NCBI GenBank assembly: GCA_965652545.1
Contig: CBFGWV010000275.1
Location: forward strand, 1 to 6,455
From: CBFGWV01 sp965652545
GTDB lineage: Bacteria > Pseudomonadota > Gammaproteobacteria > Competibacterales > Competibacteraceae
Reading direction: 5' to 3'
DNA length: 6,455 nucleotides
In this document: one piece after another, positions 5,824-6,455 of the stretch
Position numbering within the stretch: position 1 is the first letter of the stretch
Layout: each line of letters begins with the position of its first letter
Position numbers and translations under genes: made by a program
The notes under the pieces: generated by a model
The model's input: only the letters and a program-made list of their open reading frames with translations
Databases searched by the model: none
Told to the model about the DNA's origin: nothing

Positions 5824-6455
5824 ATGTCAGCGGCCAGCGGGTACGCAGAGCGTCAAGTGCTGACGCTGGCGCTCGCCTTCCATGCCGGCCCCTTGCGCTA
5901 CCAAGGTTACGTGCAGGGCTCCGATCGCCTGCCGCAGCCGATGACGGTGCTCCTGGCCGTTGCGGACGAGAACAGCGCCATCGCGCAGGACTGGGCTGGA
6001 CAACTGGCCGTCGATCGCTCGCGTTTGGCGGCAGCGGCACGGTTTTTCATCGAGCAGGTGTGTTTCCAACCCGATGCTCCCCCTAGGCGGATCCTCGGTG
6101 TCCCCGAGGACGCCAGCCTGGACATGGTCCGCGAGCACTACCGCCTGTTGATCCGGCTCTTTCATCCCGATCGGCATGATTTGTCCGACCACTGGTCCGA
6201 CCGTTTCGCCGAACGGGTCACATCGGCTTACAACGAGCTGCGCCGCCGATTGGCCGTAGCAGGTTCCGGCTCGGTCGAGGGGGCTGCCGATGTGGTCCAC
6301 GATGCCTGGGGGCAGCAGCTCGCGCCGGGTTTCGAGCCGTCGGTACCAAGGCCGACCTTGACGGACCCTTCGCTTGGCGCACCGCCGTCCTTTGCTCTGC
6401 GGCCACGGGCCGCACAGCGGTCGATCGTCATCGTGCTGGTGCTCCTCGTCGTCGG
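5824..6455 (+). CDS. J-domain (DnaJ-like) membrane protein, 3' end beyond the window
   Basis: The frame is open for 210 codons to the window edge with no stop. Residues 1-85 match no domain I recognise. A J-domain follows (about 88-142): ILGVPEDASLDMVREHYRLL as helices I and II, the Hsp70-stimulating HPD at 114-116 in LFHPDRHD, and RFAERVTSAYNELRRR as helix III. A Pro-rich linker follows (about 165-195), then basic residues (RPRAAQR) and a hydrophobic run from about 200 (SIVIVLVLLVV) that looks like the start of a membrane helix. By the positive-inside rule the J-domain would be cytosolic, with anything later in the periplasm. J-domains stimulate ATP hydrolysis by a DnaK-type chaperone. The ATG lies 18 nt after the wzc stop, in the same frame, with no clear Shine-Dalgarno sequence, so translational coupling is likely. 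The client is unknown. The J-domain is solid; the start and full architecture are not. Confidence 0.8.
   Translation, partial: MSAASGYAERQVLTLALAFHAGPLRYQGYVQGSDRLPQPMTVLLAVADENSAIAQDWAGQLAVDRSRLAAAARFFIEQVCFQPDAPPRRILGVPEDASLDMVREHYRLLIRLFHPDRHDLSDHWSDRFAERVTSAYNELRRRLAVAGSGSVEGAADVVHDAWGQQLAPGFEPSVPRPTLTDPSLGAPPSFALRPRAAQRSIVIVLVLLVV

Noticed and set aside
5827..6300. 157-codon open frame on the - strand
   Set aside because: It is antisense to the J-domain frame, which has a clear HPD motif and helices, and shows no domain of its own.

Overview
The window is GC-rich DNA in which every gene I can support lies on the + strand. The gene families suggest a gammaproteobacterium outside the Enterobacteriaceae: a DsbA with a CPHC active site, followed by an endonuclease/exonuclease/phosphatase (EEP) protein of the kind that, from memory, also sits beside dsbA in Pseudomonas. 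The intergenic DNA carries GTAG-headed REP-like hairpins, which fits the same group. I cannot name a genus.

Layout. Positions 1-369 hold no gene I would call. They contain an imperfect 24-bp tandem repeat (35-154), a pair of inverted REP-like hairpins (142-165 and 198-213), a GC-rich hairpin followed by seven T (217-241) that looks like the terminator of an upstream gene, and the dsbA leader. Next come dsbA (370-990), a 91-nt gap with two strong inverted repeats, one of which puts the next start codon in its loop, and the EEP gene (1082-1855). After a 27-nt gap an exopolysaccharide export module begins: a CpsB-type PHP-domain tyrosine phosphatase (1883-2668, GTG start), a short Wza-type outer-membrane lipoprotein (2707-3483) and a Wzc-type co-polymerase fused to a BY-kinase (3505-5805). 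Eighteen bases after the wzc stop, in the same frame, an open reading frame (5824 to the window end) encodes a J-domain protein with a predicted membrane helix. It is cut off by the window edge.

How the genes work together. Wza, Wzc and the CpsB-type phosphatase form a standard module: the inner-membrane Wzc contacts the outer-membrane export lipoprotein across the periplasm, and cycles of tyrosine autophosphorylation and dephosphorylation control polymer length and export. The short gaps (38, 21 and 18 nt) suggest one transcript that probably continues into sugar-assembly genes beyond 6455. DsbA and the EEP protein are more likely resident core genes beside which the polysaccharide locus lies than parts of the pathway.

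Most worth a second look are the J-domain protein attached to the export operon, the start codon shown in a hairpin loop before the EEP gene, and the tandem repeat merging into a REP pair. None of these proves a new system.
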